Source: Bacteroidia bacterium (lineage in GTDB: Bacteria > Bacteroidota > Bacteroidia > AKYH767-A > OLB10). From it: DNA of 64,000 bases. This document shows, in pieces, positions 9,389 through 20,178 of this stretch. The stretch is taken from contig JAEUTH010000029.1 of the NCBI GenBank assembly GCA_016788165.1, positions 45,746 to 109,745 on the forward strand, in the 5' to 3' direction. The notes under the pieces are model-generated. The model ran no database searches. It saw only the letters and a program-made list of their open reading frames with translations, and was not told the DNA's origin. Each line of letters starts with the position of its first letter. The first letter of the stretch is position 1. Both the position numbers and the translations under genes were made by a program.

Positions 9389-11809
9389 ATGAAACAATTT
9401 ATCCTCACAACAGCCATAAGCGTGATGCTGGTAAGTTGCAGTTAAAACACAAAAACCGGGGAAACAGGCAAGAGCACATCTGAAAATTCAAATGGCTTTA
9501 ATGGCGAGATAAATGTTGATGTGCGCAATTCGAAAGCCGACTGGGGCCCATTTACACGTAAACAAGCGCCCGAGGGGTCGCCTAATATTTTATTTATCCT
9601 TTATGATGATACCGGCTTAGCCACCTGGTCGCCTTATGGTGGTCGTATTAATATGCCTACTTTGGATAAATTAGCTGCCGATGGTTTAACCTATACACAA
9701 TGGCATACTGTAGCATTATGTTCGCCAACACGCTCCTGCATACTTACAGGCCGCAATCACAATCAAAACGGCATGGGTTGCATAACCGAGGGTGCTAACG
9801 GATTTCCTGGCTACAGTTGTCAACTACCAAAAGCATGTGCTACCATGGCACAAATTTTAAACGACAACGGTTGGAGCACATTTTGGATAGGCAAAAACCA
9901 CAATGTCCCTGAATCCGATCTATCGGCAGGTGCAAATAAAAGTGGATGGCCTTGTCAACAAGGATTTGACAGGTTTTATGGTTTCATTGGTGGCGAAACT
10001 AATCAGTTTTATCCAGACCTGACAGAACACAACCATGCAATTGAGCCACCATATGGTCCCGAAGCAGGCTATCATTTATCGAAGGATTTGGCCGACCAAG
10101 CCATACGGATGATTAGCGATCAGAAATCAGCCAACCCGTCAAAACCTTGGTTTATGTGGTATTGCCCAGGGGCTAATCATGCACCACATCAGGCTCCGGC
10201 CGATTTTATTGCTAAATATAAAGGTATGTTTGACGATGGCTATGATGCCTATCGTAAATGGGTATTGCCTCGTATGATTGAAAAAGGAATTTAACCCAAA
10301 AACACCAGTTTAACTGAGTTTAATCCCATGTCGGCCGATCAGGCAGTACCCGGTGACCAAGTACGTCCGTGGAATACATTGTCGGCTGATGAGAAAAAAC
10401 TATTCTCACGTTTATGTGAGGTTTACGCTGCATTTTCCGAATATACCGATGTACAAATAGGTCGTATCATTGACCATTTGAAGGCAAGCGGTCAATACGA
10501 AAACACAGTTATTTTATACGCTGCTGATAACGGTGCATCGGGCGAAGGCAGCCCTAATGGTTCGGTAAATGAGAATAAATTTTTTAATGGTTTTCCGGAT
10601 GAGTTATCTGAAAACATGAAGCTGATAAATGAATTGGGGGGGCCCAATACTTATGAGCATTATCCAACTGGGTGGGCAGCAGCATTTTCTACCCCTTTCA
10701 AAATGTTTAAGCGTTATTCTAATTATTCAGGTGGCACGTCAGACCCATTGGTTATTTCATGGCCTAAAGGGATAAAAGCTAAAGGGCAAATACGCAACCA
10801 ATACCACCATGCCGTTGATATAGTTCCTACACTACTTGAAATTTGCAAAGTAGAAATGCCGCAAGAATACCGTGGTGTAAAACAAACGCCATTAGCAGGA
10901 GTATCTATGAAATATTCGTTTGATGCGAAGGCTGACGATCCTACACAAAAACATGTGCAGTATTACACGATGTTAGGCACAAGGGCTATTTGGCAGGATG
11001 GATGGAAGGCCGTAGCGGTTCATGCACCTTTGTCGGATAAAGGCAATTTCGATAAAGATAAATGGGAGCTGTATCATACCGATGTTGACAGAGCTGAGTC
11101 GAAAGACCTTGCCAAAGAAAACCCCGAAAAATTAGAAGCATTAAAAAAACTGTACGATGAAGAAGCTCGTAAAAACAATGCTTATCCACTTGATGACAGA
11201 ACGGCTACACAATTGCTAACTATAGAACGTCCTATGGAAGAAAAACCAACCGATAGTTACACCTACTATCCCCATGCAAGCCAGGTGCCCGAAGCTGTTG
11301 CAGTAAATGTGCGTGGCAAGTCCTATAAAATTATTTCTAATGTTGATTTAAGTACAAATGCATCGGGTGTAATATTTGCACATGGCTCGCGCTTTGGCGG
11401 CCATACGCTATTTATTAAAGACCACAAATTGTATTATGTCTATAATTTCTTAGGCATCAAACAACAACAATTGGTTTCAGGTGTGTTAAAGCCCGGCAAA
11501 TACACCATTGGCGTTGAATTTGCGAAAGAAAAGGCAGGAGAACATGGCGAATCTATCGGCCAAGCAAAGCTGTTTGTAAACAATGTTGAAGTAGCCCAAA
11601 GTGAAATGACAGCACAGGTTGGTAAGTTTACTTTAGTTGGCGATGGTTTATGTGTAGGCTACGATAGTGGCGACCCTGTGAGCAAATTATATACCTCTGA
11701 ATCAAGCAAGTTTAAAGGTGGTACCATACATTTTGTTACGGTAAACACAGGCAAGGAAACATATTCAAATTTAGCTGCCGAAGCACAACGTGCATTAAGT
11801 ATGCACTAA
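9389..11809 (+). pseudogene. Arylsulfatase lipoprotein interrupted by two in-frame TAA codons
   Basis: The frame from ATG 9389 to 11809 would give a sulfatase of about 806 residues. It opens with a lipoprotein leader (MLVSC lipobox), but TAA at 9443-9445 stops it one residue after the lipid-bearing Cys, and a second TAA at 10295-10297 falls between EKGI and PKNT. Both lie in the same frame as everything else, with no frameshift. All S1-family active-site elements remain: DDTG metal site, CSPTR (Cys converted to formylglycine), GKNHN, the NHAPH histidines and the ADNGAS metal site. The downstream part carries the usual C-terminal domain. The enzyme would remove sulfate esters in the periplasm or at the surface. 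Likely a recent pseudogene; readthrough or sequencing error are alternatives. No formylglycine-generating enzyme is in the window. Confidence 0.85.
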
Positions 11810-11833
11810 CTTTTCGAAACTAACCACATGCTT

Positions 11834-11884
11834 ATGCAATAAGCAACCGATAAATAAATTCGTTTGCTTATTGCATTTTTTTTT
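11834..11884 (+). terminator. Rho-independent terminator after the sulfatase locus
   Basis: A perfect 13-bp inverted repeat (arms 11834-11846 and 11864-11876, ATGCAATAAGCAA and its complement) with a 17-base loop is followed by a run of nine T. It is AT-rich for a terminator but well formed. Confidence 0.7.
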
Positions 11885-12011
11885 CAATTACATTACCTTA
11901 CTTTTAGTGTAATACTATTTTCCATCATTATAAATGTGAAACCGGATTGCCAAAAGCAGTTTCCTATACAATGTAAAAAAGTTTATTTTGTGCCTCTCAT
12001 TACTACAACCA

Positions 12012-12935
12012 ATGGATACAGAAATTGTTGAACCCCAAACACCGGCCACATCCAAGCGCACTGTTTTTATAGTAATAATTCTCATCCTGTTTGCTACCAA
12101 TTTATTGCTTATTTGGCAATACTTTCAAAAGAAAGAAAGCTTAGATCAGGTTAGCAAATCGTTGCAGGTTACTTTAATGGATAAAGATCAGTTAACCGCT
12201 GAGTTACAAAAAGCCAAACAAGAGTATGAACTAATAAATAAAGCTAATGGCGATTTGCAAAGTCAATTGCTTGTAAAAGACGATGAGATTAAATTAAAAA
12301 TTGCACAAATACAAAGACTCATTGCTTCGGGCGATGCTGCATCATTAAAAAAAGCGAAGCTTGAAATTACAGAGCTCAAAGAATTAAACCTTAGGTTTAG
12401 TATGGAAATTGATTCGCTTAAAAATGCAAATACACAGCTATTCTCTCAAAATCAAAACTTAAACACCCACCTTACCGAAGCCCAATCACAGGTAGCTAAT
12501 CTAACGCAGCAAAATCTGACTTTAAGTAATAAAGTAGCCATAGGCAGCATATTAAAAGCTGTTGATTTAACCACATCTGCAGTACGCACCAAAGGCAATG
12601 GCAAAGAGGTAGAAGTGAGCCGATCGTCATCGGCCGAACAAATAAAAGTTGTGTTTACCATACTCGAAAATTTGGTAGCCGAAAAAGGCGCTAAAGAAAT
12701 TTATATTCGAATTATGAGTCCAACAGGTTCTGTACTTACCTCCACCCAGGAAACAATTTTGGTAAACGGCCAGCCATCATTGTTCAGTTTACACGAATCG
12801 GTTCAATACAACAATAAAGATACAGAAGTAACCGCGTATTACCCCAAAAGTATTGCCTTTGTAAAAGGCAAATATCAGGTTGAAGTTTATCATAACAACC
12901 TGCAAATTGGTGCCAGTTCATTTGCACTCAAGTAA
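12012..12935 (+). CDS. Membrane-anchored coiled-coil protein of unknown function
   Basis: Family not recognised. The 307 residues comprise a short N-terminal tail, a single membrane helix (about 17-38, VFIVIILILFATNLLLIW), a long coiled coil (about 40-178, heptad-like with many K, E, L and Q), and a C-terminal beta-rich domain (about 205-307; IYIRIMSPTGSVL, YYPKSIAFVKGKYQVEVY). The layout suggests a protein anchored in the inner membrane with a periplasmic stalk and a terminal sandwich domain. The ATG at 12012 is preferred over the TTG at 11988, since it gives a clean short N-terminus. A TTATTTTG box at 11983-11990 may be its -7 element. It is followed by its own terminator, so it appears monocistronic. 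Confidence 0.6.
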   Translation: MDTEIVEPQTPATSKRTVFIVIILILFATNLLLIWQYFQKKESLDQVSKSLQVTLMDKDQLTAELQKAKQEYELINKANGDLQSQLLVKDDEIKLKIAQIQRLIASGDAASLKKAKLEITELKELNLRFSMEIDSLKNANTQLFSQNQNLNTHLTEAQSQVANLTQQNLTLSNKVAIGSILKAVDLTTSAVRTKGNGKEVEVSRSSSAEQIKVVFTILENLVAEKGAKEIYIRIMSPTGSVLTSTQETILVNGQPSLFSLHESVQYNNKDTEVTAYYPKSIAFVKGKYQVEVYHNNLQIGASSFALK

Positions 12936-12954
12936 AAAACATACCCTTGTTTTG

Positions 12955-12988
12955 AAAAGCCACAGCCTTAAAAAGCTATGGCTTTTTT
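12955..12988 (+). terminator. Rho-independent terminator
   Basis: AAAAGCCACAGC pairs with GCTATGGCTTTT (one mismatch) around a short A-rich loop and runs into six T, 20 bases after the stop of the coiled-coil gene. Confidence 0.7.
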
Positions 12989-13111
12989 AATGCGTACTAC
13001 AAAACAATGTTGCATTCGTACTACAACAACCTGTAAAAGCAGCACGGTTTATTTATATTAATTATTTACTTTGAAACGCAGGTTATTCAACTACTATTAA
13101 ATTCAAACGAG

Positions 13112-15277
13112 ATGAAAAATATTTTATTGATATTGGCTTTGTTACATCAAACCGTATTCGCACAAAACAACTGCGATGTTGCCATACGCAAATTGCTGCG
13201 TCAGCCTGAAACAACAAACAGTACCAAACCCATTCCCATATTAGTACAGGGCAATCCTGATAAAATAAAAACACTTACCGAAGCTGCCAATGGTTTGTTC
13301 AAATATGCAGCCGGCAATATTTCATCAATAAATTTGCCGGCAAATGCCATTGCAAACTTTGCCGGTAACCCGGCTGTTATACGTATGGAAAGCCGCAGTC
13401 CCCGCATGCAATTGCTTAACGATACTATGCGCGTTAATAATAACATCAACGCTATACAACAAGGGTTACCACCACTTGCACAACCTTTTGATGGCAGTGG
13501 TATTTTATGCGGCTTTATTGATGCCGGTATTGATTTTAATCATCCCGATTTTAAAGACAGCAATGGCAATACACGTGTGGCCTGGCTATGGGATCATAAA
13601 AAGCCTGTAGGCGCCAATACACCGGCCGCATTTGGCTACGGGCAAGAGTGGGATAGTACAGCCATTAACGCAGGCCAATGCACTCAAAATACCGCTTTGG
13701 CTTATGGCCATGGTTCGTTTTCGGCAGGCATAACCGCTGGCAATGGCTTGGCAACAGGTTTTAACCAAGGCTGTGCACCTAAAGCTGATTTATTAGTGGT
13801 TAATTACGATTTTGATGCAAGCCCTGGTATTCCCAATGCCATTGCCGATGGTATAAATTACATGTTTACCAAGGCCGATGCCTTAGGCAAACCGTGTGTT
13901 ATAAACCTAAGCCTGGGCGATTTATATGGAAGTTTTGACGGAAAAGATTTAGAGGCTCAAGCCATTGATAATATGTTGCATGCAAAACCAGGCCGCTTAA
14001 TTGTTGCTGCTGCAGGTAACTGGGGTGGTCAAAAAGCACATTTAAGTTACCAGGTAAATGCCGATACCAATTGGACCTGGTTTAAGTACGACCCCGCTTT
14101 TGGTCAACTGTATATTGAATTGTATGGCGACTCGGCCGATATGGTTAACCTTAATTTTGCATTAGGTGCCGATGCAAACACAACGGCTGCATCGTTTTTA
14201 GGCAGTACGGCATTTACTAAGGTTACACAAATACCATTGAGCGGCACTTACAAAACTATTGCCGGTTTGCCGGGCGATACCGTTTTTTATGATGTAGATA
14301 AGTTTAACGGTGTTTATGCGCTATATATAAATATCATCACCCAAAACCCCACATATTTTTGGCGATTAATGACTACAGGCAGTGGCACATTTGGCTTGCG
14401 CAACTATTTATTTACAGCCGGCTTGCCATCAGGCATGGTATCCGATAATTTGCCATCGGCATCAATAGTACCTAACATTATTCATTACCGTTTACCTGAT
14501 TCGCTTGCATCGCTAAGCAATAGCTTTAATTGTTTAGATGATGTGGTTTCAGTAGGTAATTATGTAAACATGAACAGCAATTACGACTGCCAAAATGTGT
14601 TACGCTTTAATCCGGTAAGCCCTGTTGGCGATTTAGCTCCCAATTCAAGTGTAGGCCCTACACGCGATGGCCGCCAAAAGCCCGACATTAGTGCCACAGG
14701 TAATTATACCATGGCACCCTTACCCATGGTTTTTGTAAATGATGTTGCCTGGCAACAATTACCAAAAATGAATGCCGGCTGCTATCATTATGTAGCCGGT
14801 GGTACTTCGGCAGCAGCACCCGTAGTAGCAGGCATTGGCGCACTTTATTTGCAAAAAAACCCCACAGCCACAGCAGCTCAGTTTAGGCAACATATTATTT
14901 GTGCCGCCAAGCAAGATAGTATTACAGGCACTGCGCTACCCAATTACCGATGGGGCTATGGTAAAGCCGATGGCTTTAAAACGCTTATCAACTGCGTAAA
15001 CGGCATTAACGAAGTTGATATACCGCATACCGTTTACCCCAATCCATTTTCGCATGCAACTACGCTTACTTTGCATGGTGCATTAAACACACAAACAATT
15101 ACAGTGCAAATAGCTGATGTAATGGGCAAAGTAGTTGCACTAATTAAACAACAAGCTTTAGGAGGCGATGTAAATACCATTACCATTAAACGAAATGGAT
15201 TATCAGCAGGAATATATTTTTATAAAGCCATGCAATCAAATAAGATTTTGGCACATGGTAAGCTGGTTTTACAATAA
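13112..15277 (+). CDS. Subtilisin-like S8 serine protease with T9SS sorting domain
   Basis: Secreted endopeptidase of 721 residues. After a signal peptide (ILLILALLHQTVFAQ) comes a propeptide-like segment (about 20-115), then the S8 domain with catalytic Asp (FIDAGIDFNHPDF, near residue 136), His (YGHGSFSAG, near 200), the oxyanion Asn (AAAGNWGG, near 308) and Ser (GGTSAAAP, near 565). Between Asn and Ser lies an inserted beta domain (about 315-455). The C-terminal type A sorting domain runs from VYPNPFSHATTL to LSAGIYFYKA, so T9SS export is expected. A TTACTTTG box at 13066-13073 is a candidate -7 element. Cleavage specificity cannot be read. A bidirectional terminator follows. Confidence 0.92.
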   Translation: MKNILLILALLHQTVFAQNNCDVAIRKLLRQPETTNSTKPIPILVQGNPDKIKTLTEAANGLFKYAAGNISSINLPANAIANFAGNPAVIRMESRSPRMQLLNDTMRVNNNINAIQQGLPPLAQPFDGSGILCGFIDAGIDFNHPDFKDSNGNTRVAWLWDHKKPVGANTPAAFGYGQEWDSTAINAGQCTQNTALAYGHGSFSAGITAGNGLATGFNQGCAPKADLLVVNYDFDASPGIPNAIADGINYMFTKADALGKPCVINLSLGDLYGSFDGKDLEAQAIDNMLHAKPGRLIVAAAGNWGGQKAHLSYQVNADTNWTWFKYDPAFGQLYIELYGDSADMVNLNFALGADANTTAASFLGSTAFTKVTQIPLSGTYKTIAGLPGDTVFYDVDKFNGVYALYINIITQNPTYFWRLMTTGSGTFGLRNYLFTAGLPSGMVSDNLPSASIVPNIIHYRLPDSLASLSNSFNCLDDVVSVGNYVNMNSNYDCQNVLRFNPVSPVGDLAPNSSVGPTRDGRQKPDISATGNYTMAPLPMVFVNDVAWQQLPKMNAGCYHYVAGGTSAAAPVVAGIGALYLQKNPTATAAQFRQHIICAAKQDSITGTALPNYRWGYGKADGFKTLINCVNGINEVDIPHTVYPNPFSHATTLTLHGALNTQTITVQIADVMGKVVALIKQQALGGDVNTITIKRNGLSAGIYFYKAMQSNKILAHGKLVLQ

Positions 15278-15295
15278 GCCATAACCATAACACAC

Positions 15296-15330
15296 AAAAA
15301 GCGGCCTGAAGGTTTTATAGGCCGCTTTTT
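15296..15330. terminator. Bidirectional terminator between convergent genes
   Basis: Perfect 12-bp arms (AAAAAGCGGCCT, 15296-15307, with its complement at 15319-15330) around an 11-base loop. A-run on one side and T-run on the other let it serve both the protease gene and the minus-strand gene ending at 15416. Confidence 0.85.
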
Positions 15331-15376
15331 CAATATTCCTGTTTTCGCTCTTACTTCCGACTTACACAACCTCTCC

Positions 15377-15419
15377 CATTTCACCGCTCACATCTTACAT
15401 CTCACATTTCACCGCTCAC
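15377..15419. repeat. Short direct repeat CATTTCACCGCTCAC
   Basis: Two exact 15-base copies (15377-15391 and 15405-15419) 28 bases apart, overlapping the stop codon of the minus-strand gene at 15416. The region between is low-complexity (CATCTTACATCT). It could be a recent local duplication. Confidence 0.5.
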
Positions 15420-16909
15420 TCCTTCACAAACCTGCCTGTATATATTGTATCGCCTTGTTGCAAATGCAATACGTATAAGCCCGGTGTGAGTGTGCTAATA
15501 TCAAAGGTTGATGAGTTGGTATTTTGTATTAGATGCGCTTTACCTAAAACATCATATATAGTAACTGTAAACGGTTTGTTTGTTAATTGTAAATTATCAA
15601 TTGTTAATTGATTGCTTGCCGGGTTGGGGTAAACCAACAATTTATTTTTGGGTAGAGGCTCTGCAATGGCTGTTAAGGTATCACATGCACTGCCCGGCAG
15701 GGAGCCTAATTCATACAAGGGTATGTATGGTAAATCACTATTCATGCCATTAGGTATGTTAATACTACCTGCCGCAGGGTTGCAGGCCTTGCCTGCACTA
15801 TCTGGATTATTAATTACACTCATAAGAATTGAAGCCGAACCGCTTACGGAATAAATTTTACCATCGGGTGCTGCCTGCATGTGGGCGTATGCATGGCGAT
15901 TAATGCCAAAGTTTATAGAGTCAATGGTGTCCACTACTACAGCGCTTGCCTGAATATTGGCAGCGGTTAAATCGTATTGTAACAGTTTATCATAAATGGC
16001 TGCGTATAAATAGCGGCCGCCCGGTGCCACCTCGCAAAAGCCCGAAAATATGGCCCCCGGCATATAATGTGTAATGGTAACGGTTTGCGGATTGGCGTAT
16101 AAGCCAGTGCAACGGTCGAAATCGTAAATATCAATAAACCGTACATTGGGGTAATTGTAAAAAACCCTAAAGCAGGCCATTTTATTTGTTAAAGCACTGT
16201 AGCGCATACTGTTAAAACCACCACAGGCCACAGGGCCTATGGTTTGCGTAAAAGGCCCGGCTATGCCTGTAGGGCTAATTAAAAAACGGTAAAACACAGG
16301 TTGTGTAACATCCCTTACTACTACCCACCAATCGCGCCCATTGCCATGCTTTACAGTAAAAATACCATGGCCCAAAAGGGTATTTTGAATAACGTTGTTT
16401 TTAGCAATAACAGCACCATGGCCATTATTTAAGGTTTTATCAATTACACTGTAATATAGTTTGTCAGGGCCGCCATCAAAGGTGCCATTAGCGCATGGAA
16501 AATAAAGCGAATCTAAAGAGTAATGAAATATATAAATTTTATTGCTATCGCCCGGGTAGGGTATAAAAACCGCAGCCTGATAAAAACGCAAACCATGGTT
16601 TAAGTCTGGCCATAACGGACTGGGGCTTAACGAATCGCCATTTTGTATTTTTACATGATTGCTGTTGTAAATGGCAACGCCATTTGAATAATACAGCAAG
16701 CTGCTATCCGTATTGCCTATGGCTGCACTGGTCTCTGTAAAATGTGCAGTTGCACCCGTAAGCGGTTGTATGTTAAGGGTGCCTGTGGTAAAATCAAACA
16801 TATTGTGGCCGGCAGGCCCAATGCCTACTACCCATTGCACAGGTGTGTGTTGTGCATGTAACGTTACATAACCCAAGCATAGCAATAATAATAAATAGTA
16901 CTTTTTCAT
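15416..16909 (-). CDS. T9SS-secreted propeller-like protein of unknown function
   Basis: Secreted protein of 497 residues. The signal peptide (YYLLLLLCLGYVTLHAQ) is followed by about 380 residues of repeated beta-strand motifs, e.g. SLLYYSNGVAIYN, NKIYIFHYSLD, GRYLYAAIYDKLLQYDL and DGKIYSVSG. This gives the blade-like pattern of a WD40/SMP30-type propeller; I know many Bacteroidota T9SS proteins with this layout but no activity for them. A type A sorting domain closes it (LVYPNPASNQLTID to LTPGLYVLHL). It starts 16 bases downstream of the beta-helix gene on the same strand, so the two are probably cotranscribed and would share that gene's promoter cassette. Its own leader is intact and contains no CA tract. 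Confidence 0.75.
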   Translation of the reverse strand: MKKYYLLLLLCLGYVTLHAQHTPVQWVVGIGPAGHNMFDFTTGTLNIQPLTGATAHFTETSAAIGNTDSSLLYYSNGVAIYNSNHVKIQNGDSLSPSPLWPDLNHGLRFYQAAVFIPYPGDSNKIYIFHYSLDSLYFPCANGTFDGGPDKLYYSVIDKTLNNGHGAVIAKNNVIQNTLLGHGIFTVKHGNGRDWWVVVRDVTQPVFYRFLISPTGIAGPFTQTIGPVACGGFNSMRYSALTNKMACFRVFYNYPNVRFIDIYDFDRCTGLYANPQTVTITHYMPGAIFSGFCEVAPGGRYLYAAIYDKLLQYDLTAANIQASAVVVDTIDSINFGINRHAYAHMQAAPDGKIYSVSGSASILMSVINNPDSAGKACNPAAGSINIPNGMNSDLPYIPLYELGSLPGSACDTLTAIAEPLPKNKLLVYPNPASNQLTIDNLQLTNKPFTVTIYDVLGKAHLIQNTNSSTFDISTLTPGLYVLHLQQGDTIYTGRFVKE

Positions 16910-16925
16910 CGGAGCGGCTATTAAA

Positions 16926-19900
16926 TTATTTAACTACTTCAATTTTCTGATGCAAAATAACACCATCGCTTAACGAAACCAGTTTTATCTGATATATACC
17001 TTGTGGTAAATCGGCTACAGGTATTGTAAGTACAGTATGTTTGTTACCTGTAATGTATTTCAATTTATTGCCCAACATATCATATAAAGCAAGGGCATAT
17101 TGCATTATAGTTGGCGGCAAATACAATGTTATAAAGTCAGTAGCGGGGTTGGGGTAACAAAATAGGGTTGCTGATGTTTTTTCTGTAACCGGCTCTTTAT
17201 CACTCATGCTCCATCGGCTGCCGGTATTGCAGGGTGTATTATCAAAAGCTGCATTGGAGTTAATAAGTAAAAACAAGCTACGCGCAGCCAATACAGCAGG
17301 GCCACCATAGGTTATACATTGCTGTGCTATGCTTAATATGGTAATGCTATCGGCAATGGTATAAGCATTATTACCCTTGGCTGCATATTGGGCATAAAGT
17401 GCATTTATGGTTTTTTGATTGGCTGTATAAAGGCCATTGGTAACAATACCTTGATTTAAGGCTGCGGCTGCATGGGCCTGGGTTACATGGTAAACTTTAG
17501 CTGTATTACTAATACTATCATTCATAACACCAATGGCAATAATTTGCGCCTGAATGGTTGCATTAGCCCCTACTAAAATAGCACTGTCGGTTGCAGTTAA
17601 ATTGTTACCGGCAAGCAACCCTAAGTTGGTTTGGTATTGTAAACTCAGGTTCAGTAAAACAGAGTCGTTAAAAGCACGGCTATGGGTTAATGCAGCAAGC
17701 GTGCTCACATTTATTTTATATATGAAATTTACACTTTCTAACTTACCTAAATCGGTTAAGGCAACACTGTCAAAATACTGCTGCACAGGCTGGCTGGCAA
17801 GCAGGGCGGGGTTTTGGTCAATATACTGATAGGTATTGCGGTTAAGTACATAATGGCCTAAGGTTCCATTTTCATTTTCAGTACTGCTATCGGCTTGGGC
17901 AACTGCTTGCTCGGCCAACGCTATTTCATCGGCAGGCGGTGTTGGACTTATTAAAATACATTGAGCCGGAGTGCCACTCTGGAAATTTATCAAGTTTGTT
18001 GATTTCAGTACCGGATTGTACACATTAGCAGGGGCAGTAAGGGTATGCACTGTAAATTCAGATTGTGGTGGATTGGCACCATTATACACCCCTGCCGCAC
18101 CGTGTGGGCTTGCAAATAAGCTGTTATTTAAACTCCAAATATTGCCACGGTGTGTTTGTATGCCTATGGCACCTGAAGGGAAATTAATGTATAAGCCATA
18201 ATTATTGGCTTCTATTTCATTGCCCATAAAGTTTTGGGGGCTACTGCAGTCTTCGTCAAACCTGAAACCGGTGTGTAGCTGATACGCTTTATTGCAATTA
18301 TAAATCCACCGCGGGCTTATGTAATTGTAAAAGCCCATACCATTGGGCTGAAAAACAGAATTGGCACTGTTAACGGTATTGTTGTAAAAAGTAACCTCAG
18401 CGCAGTTATCGGCACTGAATGCATAATGGTATTGGCTGCCTGTAAATGTACCCTGGTTACAAAACACAAAATTATCGTTCAAGCTTAACCGGGCTATATT
18501 TTGCATTAAAATGCCATAAGTGGTTTGGTTTAAAATACGGCAAACATTGCCGGTTACATGCATCAGTGAATTATCAGCGCTGGGGTTATCATCTAAACGG
18601 ATGCAACTGGAGCGCTGCAAAAAACTGGAGGCTTGCACATGGATGGTATTGGCAATTACATCAAATTTACTGGTACCCGAAAAAATGCTGGCAATACCGG
18701 CCAAGTTCCTAAAGCCAATTACATCAATGGTATTATTATAAATTTTAATGCTCGATGGTGCTTGCGATAGGCGATTAAAAACGCCCATTCGTATTACATT
18801 CATTTTTGCATTTTCAATAGTTGCCGAGGTACTTTGAATGGAAACAGCTCCCCTACAATTATCAAATGAAAGAGGGTCGGCTGCATTATTGCCTTGTCCA
18901 CTATAAATAATGTTTCTGTTATTAGATGCACGGGCATAAATTGCAAAGCCACTGGGCGTAGCCGGAAAACTGCCATAAGCACCTACCTGACTTATATTTT
19001 GAAAAGTAGTATTTACAATACTTACATTGGCATGGTTGGCAATAATACCCGAAGCATGATTTCTGATAGTCAAGGGATAGGAATTTGTCAATCGGCCTAA
19101 ATTTAAATAAGAAGGGTAATGGTTGTTTATAACAAATGCGGCAAAAGGCGAGGTTGCAGGTATTAATGTTTGGCCTGCATAGGGAGGCTTAAAACCTGTA
19201 AAATCGAAACGGGTTGATAAAATACCCTGCGTTACTTGAATTTGGCCACTTAATTGCACATCTATATAATTGTTTTGCATTACATTTTCAATTTCAACTG
19301 GTGGCGTTGCGGCCATTTCTAATTCGCCTTGCGGTGCTACATCAATTCCAATTTCTGCATCTTCTAATATGGCACCATCTACAAATCGTAAATAACCATC
19401 GGCTTGAACTTTAATGCCCTTCCACATGGTTTGGCAACCCTTTAATGTGCTGTTTTTAATTTGTAATCTATTGTTGGCCGTTACTACAATACTTGCAGCA
19501 GGACCAAAAAAAATATTGGGGCAATTGTTAAAATCAAAATTAACATCCACAATAGTTACACCGTTAAATACATGTACATCGTTACTTGGAATTAAGGCGG
19601 CCGTACCCAAACTTGAAAGGCTTATATCATTGTAGGTATTGACATGAACACCCATATTTGGTTGGTCGCAACAATACTGTATATAATATCGTTTGGACAG
19701 GTTACAAAACCCATAATTGTATTGTATATCAAAATAGTTGGTATTGCTGTTTAGGGTTATATTGGCCGTAGTAGTATTTGCAGCAATTAAATTACCACCG
19801 GCATCGTACCAATTATAAGTAAGGCCGGCAATCGGATTGGTAATGGTATAACTATAAGTACCCAAAACACAACGATGAAAAACACCACTTACATCGGGCT

Positions 19901-20165
19901 TGTAGTTGGGTGCAAAGCTTACGGTATAATCATTTTTTTCGATACAACCACTGCTATAAGTTGCAGTTACTGTATAGGTGCCAGTAGCTGTAACATTTAT
20001 GCTTGCTGCTGTAGCGCCATTACTCCATAAATAGGTGGCAATGCCGGGGTCGTTTACGGCTAAGGTTACAAAAGAGCCGGGCAAACATGCATTAATGCTG
20101 CCACTTGCATTAATAATAGGAAAACAGGTTTGTCCATGCGTAAAACTGCCGGCAGCCATCAGCAT
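16926..20165 (-). CDS. Giant T9SS beta-helix protein behind a CA-repeat phase switch
   Basis: The long frame codes for about 1080 residues. It has an Ig-like/PKD-like N-terminal region (about 20-130; ATYLWSNGATAASINV), a right-handed beta-helix of the pectate-lyase-like type (about 190-690, short strands such as GFAIYARASNN, FYNNTVNSAN), a helical alanine-rich segment (about 780-980) and a type A sorting domain (CYPNPATDFITLYL to LPQGIYQIKL). The first ATG in this frame (20165) leaves only a stub of the signal peptide. The full leader (KILLILMLMAAGSF) lies in the same frame further upstream, but the natural ATG at 20230 is separated from it by an 8-unit CA tract that puts it out of frame. With 7 or 10 units the gene would encode a complete signal peptide. 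Function is probably surface adhesion or polysaccharide binding, by inference. Confidence 0.8.
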   Translation of the reverse strand: MLMAAGSFTHGQTCFPIINASGSINACLPGSFVTLAVNDPGIATYLWSNGATAASINVTATGTYTVTATYSSGCIEKNDYTVSFAPNYKPDVSGVFHRCVLGTYSYTITNPIAGLTYNWYDAGGNLIAANTTTANITLNSNTNYFDIQYNYGFCNLSKRYYIQYCCDQPNMGVHVNTYNDISLSSLGTAALIPSNDVHVFNGVTIVDVNFDFNNCPNIFFGPAASIVVTANNRLQIKNSTLKGCQTMWKGIKVQADGYLRFVDGAILEDAEIGIDVAPQGELEMAATPPVEIENVMQNNYIDVQLSGQIQVTQGILSTRFDFTGFKPPYAGQTLIPATSPFAAFVINNHYPSYLNLGRLTNSYPLTIRNHASGIIANHANVSIVNTTFQNISQVGAYGSFPATPSGFAIYARASNNRNIIYSGQGNNAADPLSFDNCRGAVSIQSTSATIENAKMNVIRMGVFNRLSQAPSSIKIYNNTIDVIGFRNLAGIASIFSGTSKFDVIANTIHVQASSFLQRSSCIRLDDNPSADNSLMHVTGNVCRILNQTTYGILMQNIARLSLNDNFVFCNQGTFTGSQYHYAFSADNCAEVTFYNNTVNSANSVFQPNGMGFYNYISPRWIYNCNKAYQLHTGFRFDEDCSSPQNFMGNEIEANNYGLYINFPSGAIGIQTHRGNIWSLNNSLFASPHGAAGVYNGANPPQSEFTVHTLTAPANVYNPVLKSTNLINFQSGTPAQCILISPTPPADEIALAEQAVAQADSSTENENGTLGHYVLNRNTYQYIDQNPALLASQPVQQYFDSVALTDLGKLESVNFIYKINVSTLAALTHSRAFNDSVLLNLSLQYQTNLGLLAGNNLTATDSAILVGANATIQAQIIAIGVMNDSISNTAKVYHVTQAHAAAALNQGIVTNGLYTANQKTINALYAQYAAKGNNAYTIADSITILSIAQQCITYGGPAVLAARSLFLLINSNAAFDNTPCNTGSRWSMSDKEPVTEKTSATLFCYPNPATDFITLYLPPTIMQYALALYDMLGNKLKYITGNKHTVLTIPVADLPQGIYQIKLVSLSDGVILHQKIEVVK

Positions 20166-20178
20166 TAAAATAAGTAAG

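Noticed and set aside
9443..10297. Stop-codon reassignment or selenocysteine/pyrrolysine recoding in the sulfatase
   Set aside because: Both codons are TAA, which is not used for these amino acids, and TAA is the normal stop of most genes here; no recoding signal was seen.
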